41,790 nt of DNA from an archaeon (lineage in GTDB: Archaea; Asgardarchaeota; Hermodarchaeia; Hermodarchaeales; Hermodarchaeaceae), in the NCBI GenBank assembly GCA_016550425.1, contig JABXGS010000031.1, forward strand, positions 1-41,790, read 5' to 3'. The notes beneath the pieces were generated by a model that was not told where the DNA came from, did not search any database, and saw nothing but the letters and a program-made list of their open reading frames with translations. Shown here piece by piece: positions 1 through 7,080 of this stretch. The position numbers and the translations under genes are program-made. Every line of letters starts with the position of its first letter. Position 1 is the stretch's first letter.

Positions 1-438
1 GGCTTCTTAGCCGCACAGAGTGAAGCATCCCCCAATCTCGTGAAAGGTAAATACACCTATGATCATGGAGATCATGCTGGACTAACTCCGTTACTGAAAA
101 TGTATTCACTTGGTCATGATGTTGAAATGCCAGAAATCTGGGCTGAAGGTATCCGATATTCCGCAGCCGCACCAATCATGAGTGCAGTACGAAAACTCGG
201 TTTACTTGATGCGGTAGCATATCCTGTTGATGAGGTTTATGTCTATTCTCAGGCTCGCCGATTTATCCAAACTGAAGGTTTCATACCAGCACCAGAATCC
301 TCGTATGGTGTCTGTGCCGCAATCGATAAAGCTCTTGAATTTAAAGAAAAAGGCGAAGAAGCTGTGATTGCATTTAATGTGTCAGGACATGGTTTCTTAG
401 ACATGCAAGCATTCGCCAAACCCCTCAAACTCGAATAA
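1..438 (+). CDS. trpB: Tryptophan synthase beta chain, TrpB2 type (3' end only)
   Basis: The reading frame is open from the first base, so the gene starts outside the window and only the last 145 residues are present. TrpB is a PLP enzyme that joins indole and serine to make tryptophan. The visible part matches the C-terminal third of the TrpB2 group: a YDHGDHAGLTPLLKMYSLGHD block, then GIRYSAAAPIMS, then the TEGFIPAPESSYG segment and the VSGHGFLD loop near the cofactor phosphate. TrpB2 enzymes often stand apart from trpA or act as indole-salvage versions; no trpA is visible downstream, but the upstream side cannot be seen. The gene ends just before a convergent small coiled-coil gene. The family is clear; the TrpB2 assignment rests on wording typical of that group. 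Confidence 0.9.
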   Translation, partial: GFLAAQSEASPNLVKGKYTYDHGDHAGLTPLLKMYSLGHDVEMPEIWAEGIRYSAAAPIMSAVRKLGLLDAVAYPVDEVYVYSQARRFIQTEGFIPAPESSYGVCAAIDKALEFKEKGEEAVIAFNVSGHGFLDMQAFAKPLKLE

Positions 439-471
439 TTCAAAAGGTACACACAATATTCGAAATTTGAA

Positions 472-879
472 TCAAGGACTGGATTTAGTCGTTTCCAATT
501 CTTCAACGAATTCCTTAATGCGAATCCCATATTGTTCAATTTGCTCACCAAGGTATTGTGCCCGCTGAGGAAGATTGGTGAGCTGTTCGCCCATTTCCTT
601 CAAATCAAGATAATTCAATTCTTTAACGCGCTCAAATAAAGGATGGCTTCGTCTACGAAGCGTTTTCACCATATCATCCATCCGGATCTGGATATCTAGC
701 ATGATAGCTGATGCTTCTTTGGCTGAGGTCTTTTGACCATGAAATTCACCATAAGGAAAAAAAAGCCGCCACGCTACATTCCGACTCTTCGGTCTGGTGA
801 TGTCGTCTAACTTCTCAAGCGCCCTATTTAAAAGGTCGATGATGTGGCGTAGTTGCTTGATGATGAGTTCATCGCCCAA
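472..879 (-). CDS. Hypothetical helical protein (135 aa)
   Basis: This is an unrecognised, charged, almost wholly helical protein. It opens with a leucine-rich amphipathic stretch (IIKQLRHIIDLLNRALEKL) and is rich in Glu, Lys, Arg and Leu, with coiled-coil-like stretches to its end. There is no signal peptide, membrane segment or cysteine cluster. It lies 33 bases downstream of oppF on the same strand and may be cotranscribed with the transporter ATPases, but nothing in its sequence ties it to transport. It converges with the trpB gene end. Length and codon use look genuine; the function is unknown. Confidence 0.6.
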   Translation of the reverse strand: MGDELIIKQLRHIIDLLNRALEKLDDITRPKSRNVAWRLFFPYGEFHGQKTSAKEASAIMLDIQIRMDDMVKTLRRRSHPLFERVKELNYLDLKEMGEQLTNLPQRAQYLGEQIEQYGIRIKEFVEELETTKSSP

Positions 880-912
880 ATTTAATACACAACCTGCTTA
901 GGCTTAGATTGG

Positions 913-1965
913 TTAGGATTTAGTCTTTTCCTTTAATGTCGCTGCAGGATCAAATGCCAATCGGAGTGGAGGTCTTGGGAACCAGCAAGCTACCCAATGT
1001 CCGGTTTCAAGTTCTTCTAAAGATGGTTCATCCTGTCGGCATTTATCTTGGGCAAATTCACAACGAGGTGCAAATAGACACCCTGGAGGAGTGTTAATTG
1101 GGCTACCAGGTTCACCTGGTAGCACCTTGCGTTTACGTTGAATTGTTGGATCTGGTGAGGGGACAGCTGAAATTAATGCCTGGCTATAAGGATGAACAGA
1201 GCCATGAATAACTTGATCAATGGTTCCTTTTTCCATGATCTTACCAAGATACATGATTGCGATTTTATCACCGATGTAACTTGCGATAGAAAGGTCATGA
1301 GTAACGTATATATAGGCAATGTGAAACTCACGACGAATTTTTTCAAGAAGATTGAGAATTTCGGATCGAATGGACACATCAAGCATGGAAACTGGCTCAT
1401 CGGCAACAATAAATTCTGGATTCACAACAATGGCTCGAGCGATCGCCACACGCTGCCGCTGCCCACCACTAAGTTCATGAGGATAGCGAAAAGTGAACTC
1501 TTCGGGGGGGACCAACTGGACAGCCTCTAGTGCCCGAATGACTCGAGCTTCTTCATCTTCTCCGGATTTAGCGATTTTGTTCAATCGAAGAGGTTCGGCA
1601 ATGGTATCATAGAGACTTAGCCGAGGATTTAGCGATGAGTAGGGATCTTGAAAAATCGTTTGCATCTTCGCCCGTAGTCGCCGAAGTTTTCGTCGACCAA
1701 TTTTACTAATATCCTCTCCAGCAAACGTGACTATTCCATCGGTAGGTGTAATGAGTCCCATAAGGAGTTTGCCAGTTGTTGTTTTTCCACAACCCGATTC
1801 TCCGGCAAGGCAATAGAGTTCCTCTGGATAGACATCTAAGTCAACGCCGTCAACGGCTTTAAGGTATACTTCACCACCGATGAGTTGTGAGAAAAAACTT
1901 GAACTTACTTGAAACCATTTTCGAAGTCCACGACATGAGATAATTGGTTCTGTTGCCTTAGACAT
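913..1965 (-). CDS. oppF: Peptide/oligosaccharide ABC transporter ATPase, OppF/DppF type
   Basis: Second ATPase of an Opp/Dpp-type importer, expected to sit on the cytoplasmic face and drive substrate entry. Visible motifs in order: Walker A GESGCGKTT, Q-loop FQDPYSSLNP, signature LSGGQRQR, Walker B FIVADEP and the H-loop THD. The tail has the Opp-type C-terminal region with GCLFAPRC and a further Cys (DKC). A longer GTG start at 1995 would overlap oppD; the ATG at 1965 is preferred because GGAGGT lies six bases before it and it follows the oppD stop by two bases. The product is 350 aa, normal for the family. It is the last ATPase in the oppC-oppD-oppF run. Substrate cannot be fixed from the ATPase. 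Confidence 0.93.
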   Translation of the reverse strand: MSKATEPIISCRGLRKWFQVSSSFFSQLIGGEVYLKAVDGVDLDVYPEELYCLAGESGCGKTTTGKLLMGLITPTDGIVTFAGEDISKIGRRKLRRLRAKMQTIFQDPYSSLNPRLSLYDTIAEPLRLNKIAKSGEDEEARVIRALEAVQLVPPEEFTFRYPHELSGGQRQRVAIARAIVVNPEFIVADEPVSMLDVSIRSEILNLLEKIRREFHIAYIYVTHDLSIASYIGDKIAIMYLGKIMEKGTIDQVIHGSVHPYSQALISAVPSPDPTIQRKRKVLPGEPGSPINTPPGCLFAPRCEFAQDKCRQDEPSLEELETGHWVACWFPRPPLRLAFDPAATLKEKTKS

Positions 1966-1967
1966 TG

Positions 1968-2969
1968 TTAGACCTCCTGTTTTCCTGGTGACCATTTGTC
2001 ATCTTTGATTCGACCAGTTGCAAGGTGGCAGGCAGCCGTATGATTTGGACTCACCTCAAGTAATGGAGGATCCTCTTTTTCACAGAGGGCTTGAGCATAC
2101 ATACAGCGTGGATGGAATCGACACCCGGGAGGGGGATTTAGGAGATTAGGCGGTGATCCAGGAATAGATGCCAGGGTTTGGTCGCTCGATTTCTCAATAG
2201 AGGGAATTGAAGCGATTAGCCCCTGTGCATAAGGATGCCAAGGCTTTTGGAAGATTTCTAGGACGGAGCCCGTTTCAACGATTTTCCCGGCATACATGAT
2301 GATGACGTTGTTACAAGTTTCAGCTACTACCGATAGGTCGTGAGTTATTAGCATTAGTGTGATTCCTAATTCTTTGACTAGTCGTTTGAGCAATTGCATG
2401 ATTTGTGCTTGAACGGTTACATCAAGAGCAGTTGTAGGTTCATCAGCAATGAGAAATTTAGGATCACAAGCAAGGGCCATTACAATCATAGCACGTTGTT
2501 TCATTCCCCCGCTAAACTCAAAGGGGTAGTGATTAACCCGATCAGGGTCCATACCAACTAGTTTGAAAAGGTCTTTGGTTTTCTCTAGTGCCGTCTCTTT
2601 ATCAAGTTCTGGATCATGTTTGAGCATGGCTTCCGTTACTTGATCGCTTACCCGCAAAATTGGATTTAGCGCGTTCATTGCCCCTTGGAAGACCATAGAG
2701 ATTTCAGTCCAACGGAAGTTTCGCATCTCCTCTGGGTTTAATGTAGCCATATCTACATCATCCAGATAGATGTGTCCTCCAATGATTTCTCCTGGTTCAG
2801 GTAACATGCGAAGAATGGCAAAGGCAACTGTGCTTTTTCCACAACCTGATTCCCCAACAAGCCCCACTGAATCGCCTGCTTTAATGTTGAATGTCACGTC
2901 TTCAACAGCTTTGCAGTCTCCACGTTGCATACAATAGTACACTACAAGATTTTCTACGCGCAATGACAT
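1968..2969 (-). CDS. oppD: Peptide/oligosaccharide ABC transporter ATPase, OppD/DppD type
   Basis: First ATPase of the importer, partner of OppF. It has Walker A GESGCGKST, Q-loop VFQGAMNALNP, a slightly altered signature (FSGGMKQR in place of LSGGQ), Walker B FLIADEP, the D-loop TTALD and the H-loop THDLS. The C-terminal PPPGCRFHPRCMYAQALC segment is the cysteine-bearing tail typical of OppD/DppD. The ATG has AGGTGA seven bases upstream. The gene begins 11 bases after oppC ends and stops two bases before oppF begins, so the three genes look like one transcript. Length (333 aa) is normal. Confidence 0.94.
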   Translation of the reverse strand: MSLRVENLVVYYCMQRGDCKAVEDVTFNIKAGDSVGLVGESGCGKSTVAFAILRMLPEPGEIIGGHIYLDDVDMATLNPEEMRNFRWTEISMVFQGAMNALNPILRVSDQVTEAMLKHDPELDKETALEKTKDLFKLVGMDPDRVNHYPFEFSGGMKQRAMIVMALACDPKFLIADEPTTALDVTVQAQIMQLLKRLVKELGITLMLITHDLSVVAETCNNVIIMYAGKIVETGSVLEIFQKPWHPYAQGLIASIPSIEKSSDQTLASIPGSPPNLLNPPPGCRFHPRCMYAQALCEKEDPPLLEVSPNHTAACHLATGRIKDDKWSPGKQEV

Positions 2970-2980
2970 TGTGTTCTCAC

Positions 2981-4492
2981 CTATAGTTTCCTAAGTCGCG
3001 GATTGAGTGCCTTATCTACAGCATACCCTATAAAGATGAAGCCCATAGAGAGCAATGCAATACAAAGCCCAGGAGGCATAAAGAACCACCAAGCTGGGGG
3101 AATCTGCGTCAGGGCAGCCTGATTATAAGCAGCCTGTAACATTCGACCCCAAGATACAAGATTTTGGGGTGTCAATCCAAGAAAGCTCAATCCGGCTTCA
3201 GAAAGGATCGCTCCAGAAACACCAGTAGCTAATTGAACAAAAACGATTGTCAACACATTCGGGAATACATGGCGAAAGACTAAGTAGACATCACCTGCAC
3301 CAGCAGCTTTTGCTGCTTCTACATAGGCTTTTTCTTTTTCAACTAGTACTTGCGAACGAATTACTCGGGCAGGTCCAGGCCACGCGAATAAAGCAATTAC
3401 AAAGACTGTGATTCCTAGACTTGGACTCAGAATTGCAGATAATATCATCATGACAGGTAGTGTTGGCATGATGATAAAGAAATCCGTTACTCGCATTGCA
3501 GCCTCATCGACCGCGCCTCCAAAGTACCCAGCAGCGAGACCAAGGATTAGCCCAACTGCTACACCAATAAACGTGGCGACAATTCCTATAAAAAGTGAAA
3601 CTTGGGCCCCCCAGAATAGTTGGGCCATAACATCTTGCCCTCTATCTGTTGTACCTAATGAGCCCCAAAAATGGCTATAGCCCCAGACTTGTATATCATC
3701 AGACCATAGACTCACTGTCCCAACCTGGTCTTTATTGACTTCACCCTGCCGGAATTCCATAAAAACACGAATAGTAATTTCCTGACCTGGTTGGAATGCC
3801 CTAGTCATTACTTGACTAGTCAGGATGTTTGTATATGTCTGCCAGTTTCGAGGAAAGGTTGGAACAAGCCGAAAGGTGTATTGGCCCGGTGTAACGATGG
3901 GATCATCAAGGTTTTCATTTACAATTCTATAATAAATCAACACTGCATTATCTGTCAAATTCCCGGATATATCGACCTGTGATGTGAAATAAACATAGGC
4001 CAATGCCGGAGGTATATGTTCCCACGTAAAGGTTATATCAGCATATATGCCTTGTCCGAAATATGTTTCATTATTTGAATCATCGGTAAGCTGCAGAACC
4101 AATGATCGATTTGCACCTGTTATGCTGCCAGTAAAATCGGTAGTATCATAATACCAAGAAGCTTGTGGAGATGAGGCATTCACTGTCCAAGAGGTATCGA
4201 GATCAAAGAATGGATCAGGTACAAAGTTTTGGCCAGGGGGATAATCAATGCGGTTTCCTAAATCACCTGGAGAGGTCCATGACATCCATTGGGGAGCTGC
4301 AAAATCTGGACCCACCCGTACTAACACTCCCGGGTACAATGGGAATAAGGTTGGAGCGAGTAAAGCCATGAAAAAAAACCAAACCACAACTAAAATTCCA
4401 AAAAGCCCTTGTTTTACTTCTCGATACCGCTTCCAAACACCTTGTGCACGTTCAAATATTGAAAGCCGGTGTTTGAATCCTCTTTCACTCAT
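2981..4492 (-). CDS. oppC: ABC transporter permease, OppC/DppC type, with large extracytoplasmic domain
   Basis: Inner-membrane permease, 503 aa against roughly 300 for usual DppC. TM1 is near residues 30-52. The usual short loop before the HPLGTDxxGRDV-like block is replaced by about 220 residues; that block appears here as HFWGSLGTTDRGQDV at 274-288. Five more membrane segments follow, with the EAA cytoplasmic loop (YVEAAKAAGAGDVYLVFRHVFPN, split as YVEAAKAAGAG and VYLVFRHVFPN) near 390-412. Residues about 92-272 alternate polar and aromatic residues, with several N-x-T/S sites, and close with VSLWSDDIQVWGY, which resembles a beta-sandwich carbohydrate-binding module. GGTGAT lies six bases before the ATG. 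It is first in a minus-strand run with oppD and oppF; its partner oppB is divergent. Confidence 0.92.
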   Translation of the reverse strand: MSERGFKHRLSIFERAQGVWKRYREVKQGLFGILVVVWFFFMALLAPTLFPLYPGVLVRVGPDFAAPQWMSWTSPGDLGNRIDYPPGQNFVPDPFFDLDTSWTVNASSPQASWYYDTTDFTGSITGANRSLVLQLTDDSNNETYFGQGIYADITFTWEHIPPALAYVYFTSQVDISGNLTDNAVLIYYRIVNENLDDPIVTPGQYTFRLVPTFPRNWQTYTNILTSQVMTRAFQPGQEITIRVFMEFRQGEVNKDQVGTVSLWSDDIQVWGYSHFWGSLGTTDRGQDVMAQLFWGAQVSLFIGIVATFIGVAVGLILGLAAGYFGGAVDEAAMRVTDFFIIMPTLPVMMILSAILSPSLGITVFVIALFAWPGPARVIRSQVLVEKEKAYVEAAKAAGAGDVYLVFRHVFPNVLTIVFVQLATGVSGAILSEAGLSFLGLTPQNLVSWGRMLQAAYNQAALTQIPPAWWFFMPPGLCIALLSMGFIFIGYAVDKALNPRLRKL

Positions 4493-4690
4493 ACAATAAT
4501 CACCATAAGGGGTCTTTTAATGCAGAATGCCTTTTTAGTATAAACAGTCCGAACCTGTTTAAAAGTTATATTAAGTTGACGGTACGTGCAGCAATTAAAT
4601 TCGCCCCCAGCACAATGAATTGAATTAGCTATCGTCTGAAACTGAATCTTGATTTTCTTGAAGCTTTTTATGAATAATAGTGAACCAATG

Positions 4691-4951
4691 CTAGTGAAGT
4701 ACTTTCCCGGTTTGAGAAGTAACGCGGTTCATACTTGGTTGGGGAAGATATCTTTCAGTAAGCCAGAGATACAATAGGATAATCAATGAAAGAGCAATAA
4801 AGAAGATCCCTATCCAAATTAGCAGAATTCCGCTAAAGCTCATGAAAGATAATAGTATTCCGATGATAATCATAATAATACCAATTACAATAAACCACTT
4901 CAATGTCGGTTTTGTATTCATTAGCGAACGAAAACTCATTTGTCCAGACAT
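4691..4951 (-). CDS. Small membrane protein, two predicted spans (86 aa)
   Basis: An 86-residue protein with two strongly hydrophobic stretches (about 18-38 and 42-64) separated by a short turn, followed by a polar tail with several Arg and Gln. No family is recognised. It sits alone between the divergent oppC and oppB genes, in an otherwise AT-rich spacer. A GGTG motif lies 11 bases before the ATG, a rather long spacing. It could be a small accessory of the transporter, but this rests on position only. Confidence 0.5.
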   Translation of the reverse strand: MSGQMSFRSLMNTKPTLKWFIVIGIIMIIIGILLSFMSFSGILLIWIGIFFIALSLIILLYLWLTERYLPQPSMNRVTSQTGKVLH

Positions 4952-5083
4952 TATCTTTTTTGCACCACTTCTCTGCTATTAAATGTTCTAATCCAAAGAA
5001 CAGAGTAGTTAGAGTACCTCTTCAGTTAATTTTATTAGTCTTGGCATTTCAGGTTTTTCTCAATTTAAAGTGAAGTGAAGATT

Positions 5084-6106
5084 ATGGGACTACGTAGCTA
5101 TCTAATCAAGCGCATCATTATTGCGATAGTCCTTTTTATTGCAGTCATTATATTCAACTTCTTTCTTTTCCGATTGCCAGTTTTTATCTTTGGAATTGAT
5201 CCTGCATACCTCTATATTACCCCAGGTATGGACCCAAGAGCCATTGAAGGGATTCGTCGGTTGTATCAGCTTCCGCCAGCAAACGCGACATGGTATGATT
5301 GGTTTCTCCATTTCGTGTCTTATATGCGAAATATGTTCACACTGCAATTTGGTATTAGTTTCAGCTCTGGTAATCCAGTCGTAGAAGACATAATGGAACG
5401 CCTTCCGAATACCCTACTTCTTATGGGCACTTCCACAATTTTTGCTGTAATATTGGGTGTAGTAACAGGAATTATTGCAGCAAGTCGGCATGGTGGAGCA
5501 TTAGACACGGGCTTAATTACATTTAGTTTGACCATGTATAGTCTACCAGTATTTTGGTTAGGCATGTCTTTTCTACTAGCCTTCTCTGTTCTTCCACAAA
5601 TTTATCTTGGATTTCCCTTATTCCCACTTGGACATACAACAAGTCCACCCGGCTCAATACCCAACGACCCGATATCCTATTCTCTTGACGTGGCATGGCA
5701 TCTAGTACTACCTGCTTTGACATTGACATTAGCATTTTTTGGAGGATACATGCTGCTTATGCGCAATACCCTAGTTGACGTATTGACAGAAGACTATATA
5801 CTAACAGCTCGTGCAAAAGGCCTTGAAGAACGGACCGTTCTATACAAGCACGGAGTACGTAACGCCTTTCTACCCCTAATCTCTTTAATCGCAATTAACT
5901 TCGCATTTATCATAAGCGGAGCAATTCTCACTGAAACCGTGTTCATATGGCTGGGAATGGGTCGTCTACTATATGCTTCACTCACCGCAAATGATTGGCC
6001 AGTGGCACAGGGTATATTCTTCATGATAGCAGCTACAGTCATTATCGCTAATATAATCGCTGATATCTTATATGGGGTTCTCGATCCGCGAATAAAATAT
6101 GGATGA
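5084..6106 (+). CDS. oppB: ABC transporter permease, OppB/DppB type
   Basis: Permease partner of OppC. It begins with a typical LRSYLIKRIIIAIVLFIAV first span, has the loop with FGISFSSGNPVVEDIMERLPNT (conserved start of the transport domain, seen as two pieces FGISFSSGNP and ERLPNT), and an EAA loop DYILTARAKGLEERTVLYKHGVRNA near residues 240-264 that contacts the ATPases. The C-terminal end DPRIKYG is standard for DppB. An upstream GTG at 5075 is possible; the ATG at 5084 gives the usual DppB start. No strong Shine-Dalgarno sequence is seen. It lies on the opposite strand from oppC, oppD and oppF, so the transporter is expressed from two divergent units. At 340 aa it has no large extra domain, unlike OppC. 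Confidence 0.92.
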   Translation: MGLRSYLIKRIIIAIVLFIAVIIFNFFLFRLPVFIFGIDPAYLYITPGMDPRAIEGIRRLYQLPPANATWYDWFLHFVSYMRNMFTLQFGISFSSGNPVVEDIMERLPNTLLLMGTSTIFAVILGVVTGIIAASRHGGALDTGLITFSLTMYSLPVFWLGMSFLLAFSVLPQIYLGFPLFPLGHTTSPPGSIPNDPISYSLDVAWHLVLPALTLTLAFFGGYMLLMRNTLVDVLTEDYILTARAKGLEERTVLYKHGVRNAFLPLISLIAINFAFIISGAILTETVFIWLGMGRLLYASLTANDWPVAQGIFFMIAATVIIANIIADILYGVLDPRIKYG

Positions 6107-6137
6107 CCTTGTATCAATAATTAATTGAGGACAAACA

Positions 6138-6557
6138 ATGTCGTATTTAAAAACACGCATTGTTTTTGCTGGATATGCATTAGTCGGAGCTGTAATTATA
6201 ACCACCTCAATTCTTCACGCTTCCTACACAACCGTTATCCCCGTTTTAAACCAACTGGCATTTATTCTACTCTTTATTCCAGCGTTCTTCCTTGGAATTA
6301 TTTGTATTGAATTCAAGGACACAATAATTGTTATGCTAGCGACTATGTTTCTTTCCATACTTCTGCTTGCTCTCACAAGGTCAGCTCCAGCCTTTTTCGG
6401 GATTATTACTGGAACCGCGCCATTTTTTATAATCTCTCAATTTGCATTAACGGTTCCCCTATTCTTCCCTCTTGTGCTTGTCTTTACCCTAGGCACTGTT
6501 GCAGGTCTACTCTTCAATGAATTTATAATTGAGCCACGAACTGATGATTTGATCTAA
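6138..6557 (+). CDS. Membrane protein, about four spans (139 aa)
   Basis: An unrecognised, very hydrophobic protein with about four membrane segments (near residues 10-30, 38-55, 60-82 and 92-128) and few charged residues until the acidic end EPRTDDLI. GAGG lies seven bases before the ATG. It follows oppB by 31 bases and precedes another small membrane protein and the solute-binding protein on the same strand, so it is probably part of the transporter unit. It might help assemble or cap the large OppB-OppC complex, but this is only inference from position. Confidence 0.7.
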   Translation: MSYLKTRIVFAGYALVGAVIITTSILHASYTTVIPVLNQLAFILLFIPAFFLGIICIEFKDTIIVMLATMFLSILLLALTRSAPAFFGIITGTAPFFIISQFALTVPLFFPLVLVFTLGTVAGLLFNEFIIEPRTDDLI

Positions 6558-6600
6558 CCAAGGTATAGAAGTCTACGAAATGTATGAATGTGATAAGACG

Positions 6601-6903
6601 ATGGCAAAAAAACGCGAAGTAAAAGTTGTTTATCGTAGATGGACCCTAATAATCCCTGTTTTCTTAATGATGCTTGGAAGCATTCTGATGTTTGCTTTTT
6701 GGTCAATTAATGCGGTAGTTTCACTCTTTGGAGGTATGTTAATCTTAATAGGAGTACTTTCGTTGGGTCTTCTTTTGGTCATGGTTATTTCTCTTGAACT
6801 CAGTACGCGCAGCCTACAACGTAAAAGACCAATACCTCCTCCTCTAAGCGAGGATTTTGAAAAAGCTGAACGCGAAAAGGAAACTCAGAAGGAAGCAGAA
6901 TAA
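6601..6903 (+). CDS. Small membrane protein, two spans with charged tail (100 aa)
   Basis: This protein has a basic N-terminus (MAKKREVKVVYRRW), two membrane spans near residues 17-37 and 42-64, and a charged cytoplasmic tail rich in Lys and Glu. An ATG at 6580 is possible, but the ATG at 6601 is preceded by GTGAT at good spacing and gives a classical positive-inside start. It lies between the four-span protein and the binding-protein promoter. No family is recognised; by position it is a further small accessory of the transporter unit. Confidence 0.65.
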   Translation: MAKKREVKVVYRRWTLIIPVFLMMLGSILMFAFWSINAVVSLFGGMLILIGVLSLGLLLVMVISLELSTRSLQRKRPIPPPLSEDFEKAEREKETQKEAE

Positions 6904-6989
6904 CTCAGCTTGAAACCCAGTTGCAATGGCGTATCAGAGCTTCTCTTGCCATTAGAAATAAAGGAATTACATCGTGTACTCGCCTATAC

Positions 6990-7010
6990 CAGAGTGTATA
7001 TATATCTCTT
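6990..7010 (+). promoter_or_regulatory. Candidate TATA promoter of the solute-binding protein gene
   Basis: TATATATAT at 6997-7005 stands about 80 bases before the ATG at 7081. A start of transcription about 25 bases downstream would leave a leader of roughly 50 bases. That leader holds two short inverted repeats (TTTAGC/GCTAAA at 7030-7047 and GCGGC/GCCGC at 7034-7060) that could not form together. The placement suggests the binding protein has its own strong promoter apart from oppB, as is common for such proteins. Assignment is by motif only. Confidence 0.45.
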
Positions 7011-7080
7011 TAGAGGATGAAGACTGACCTTTAGCGGCAGTGCTAAATCTGCATGGCCGCAAGGGTAGTAAACGGAAGGA

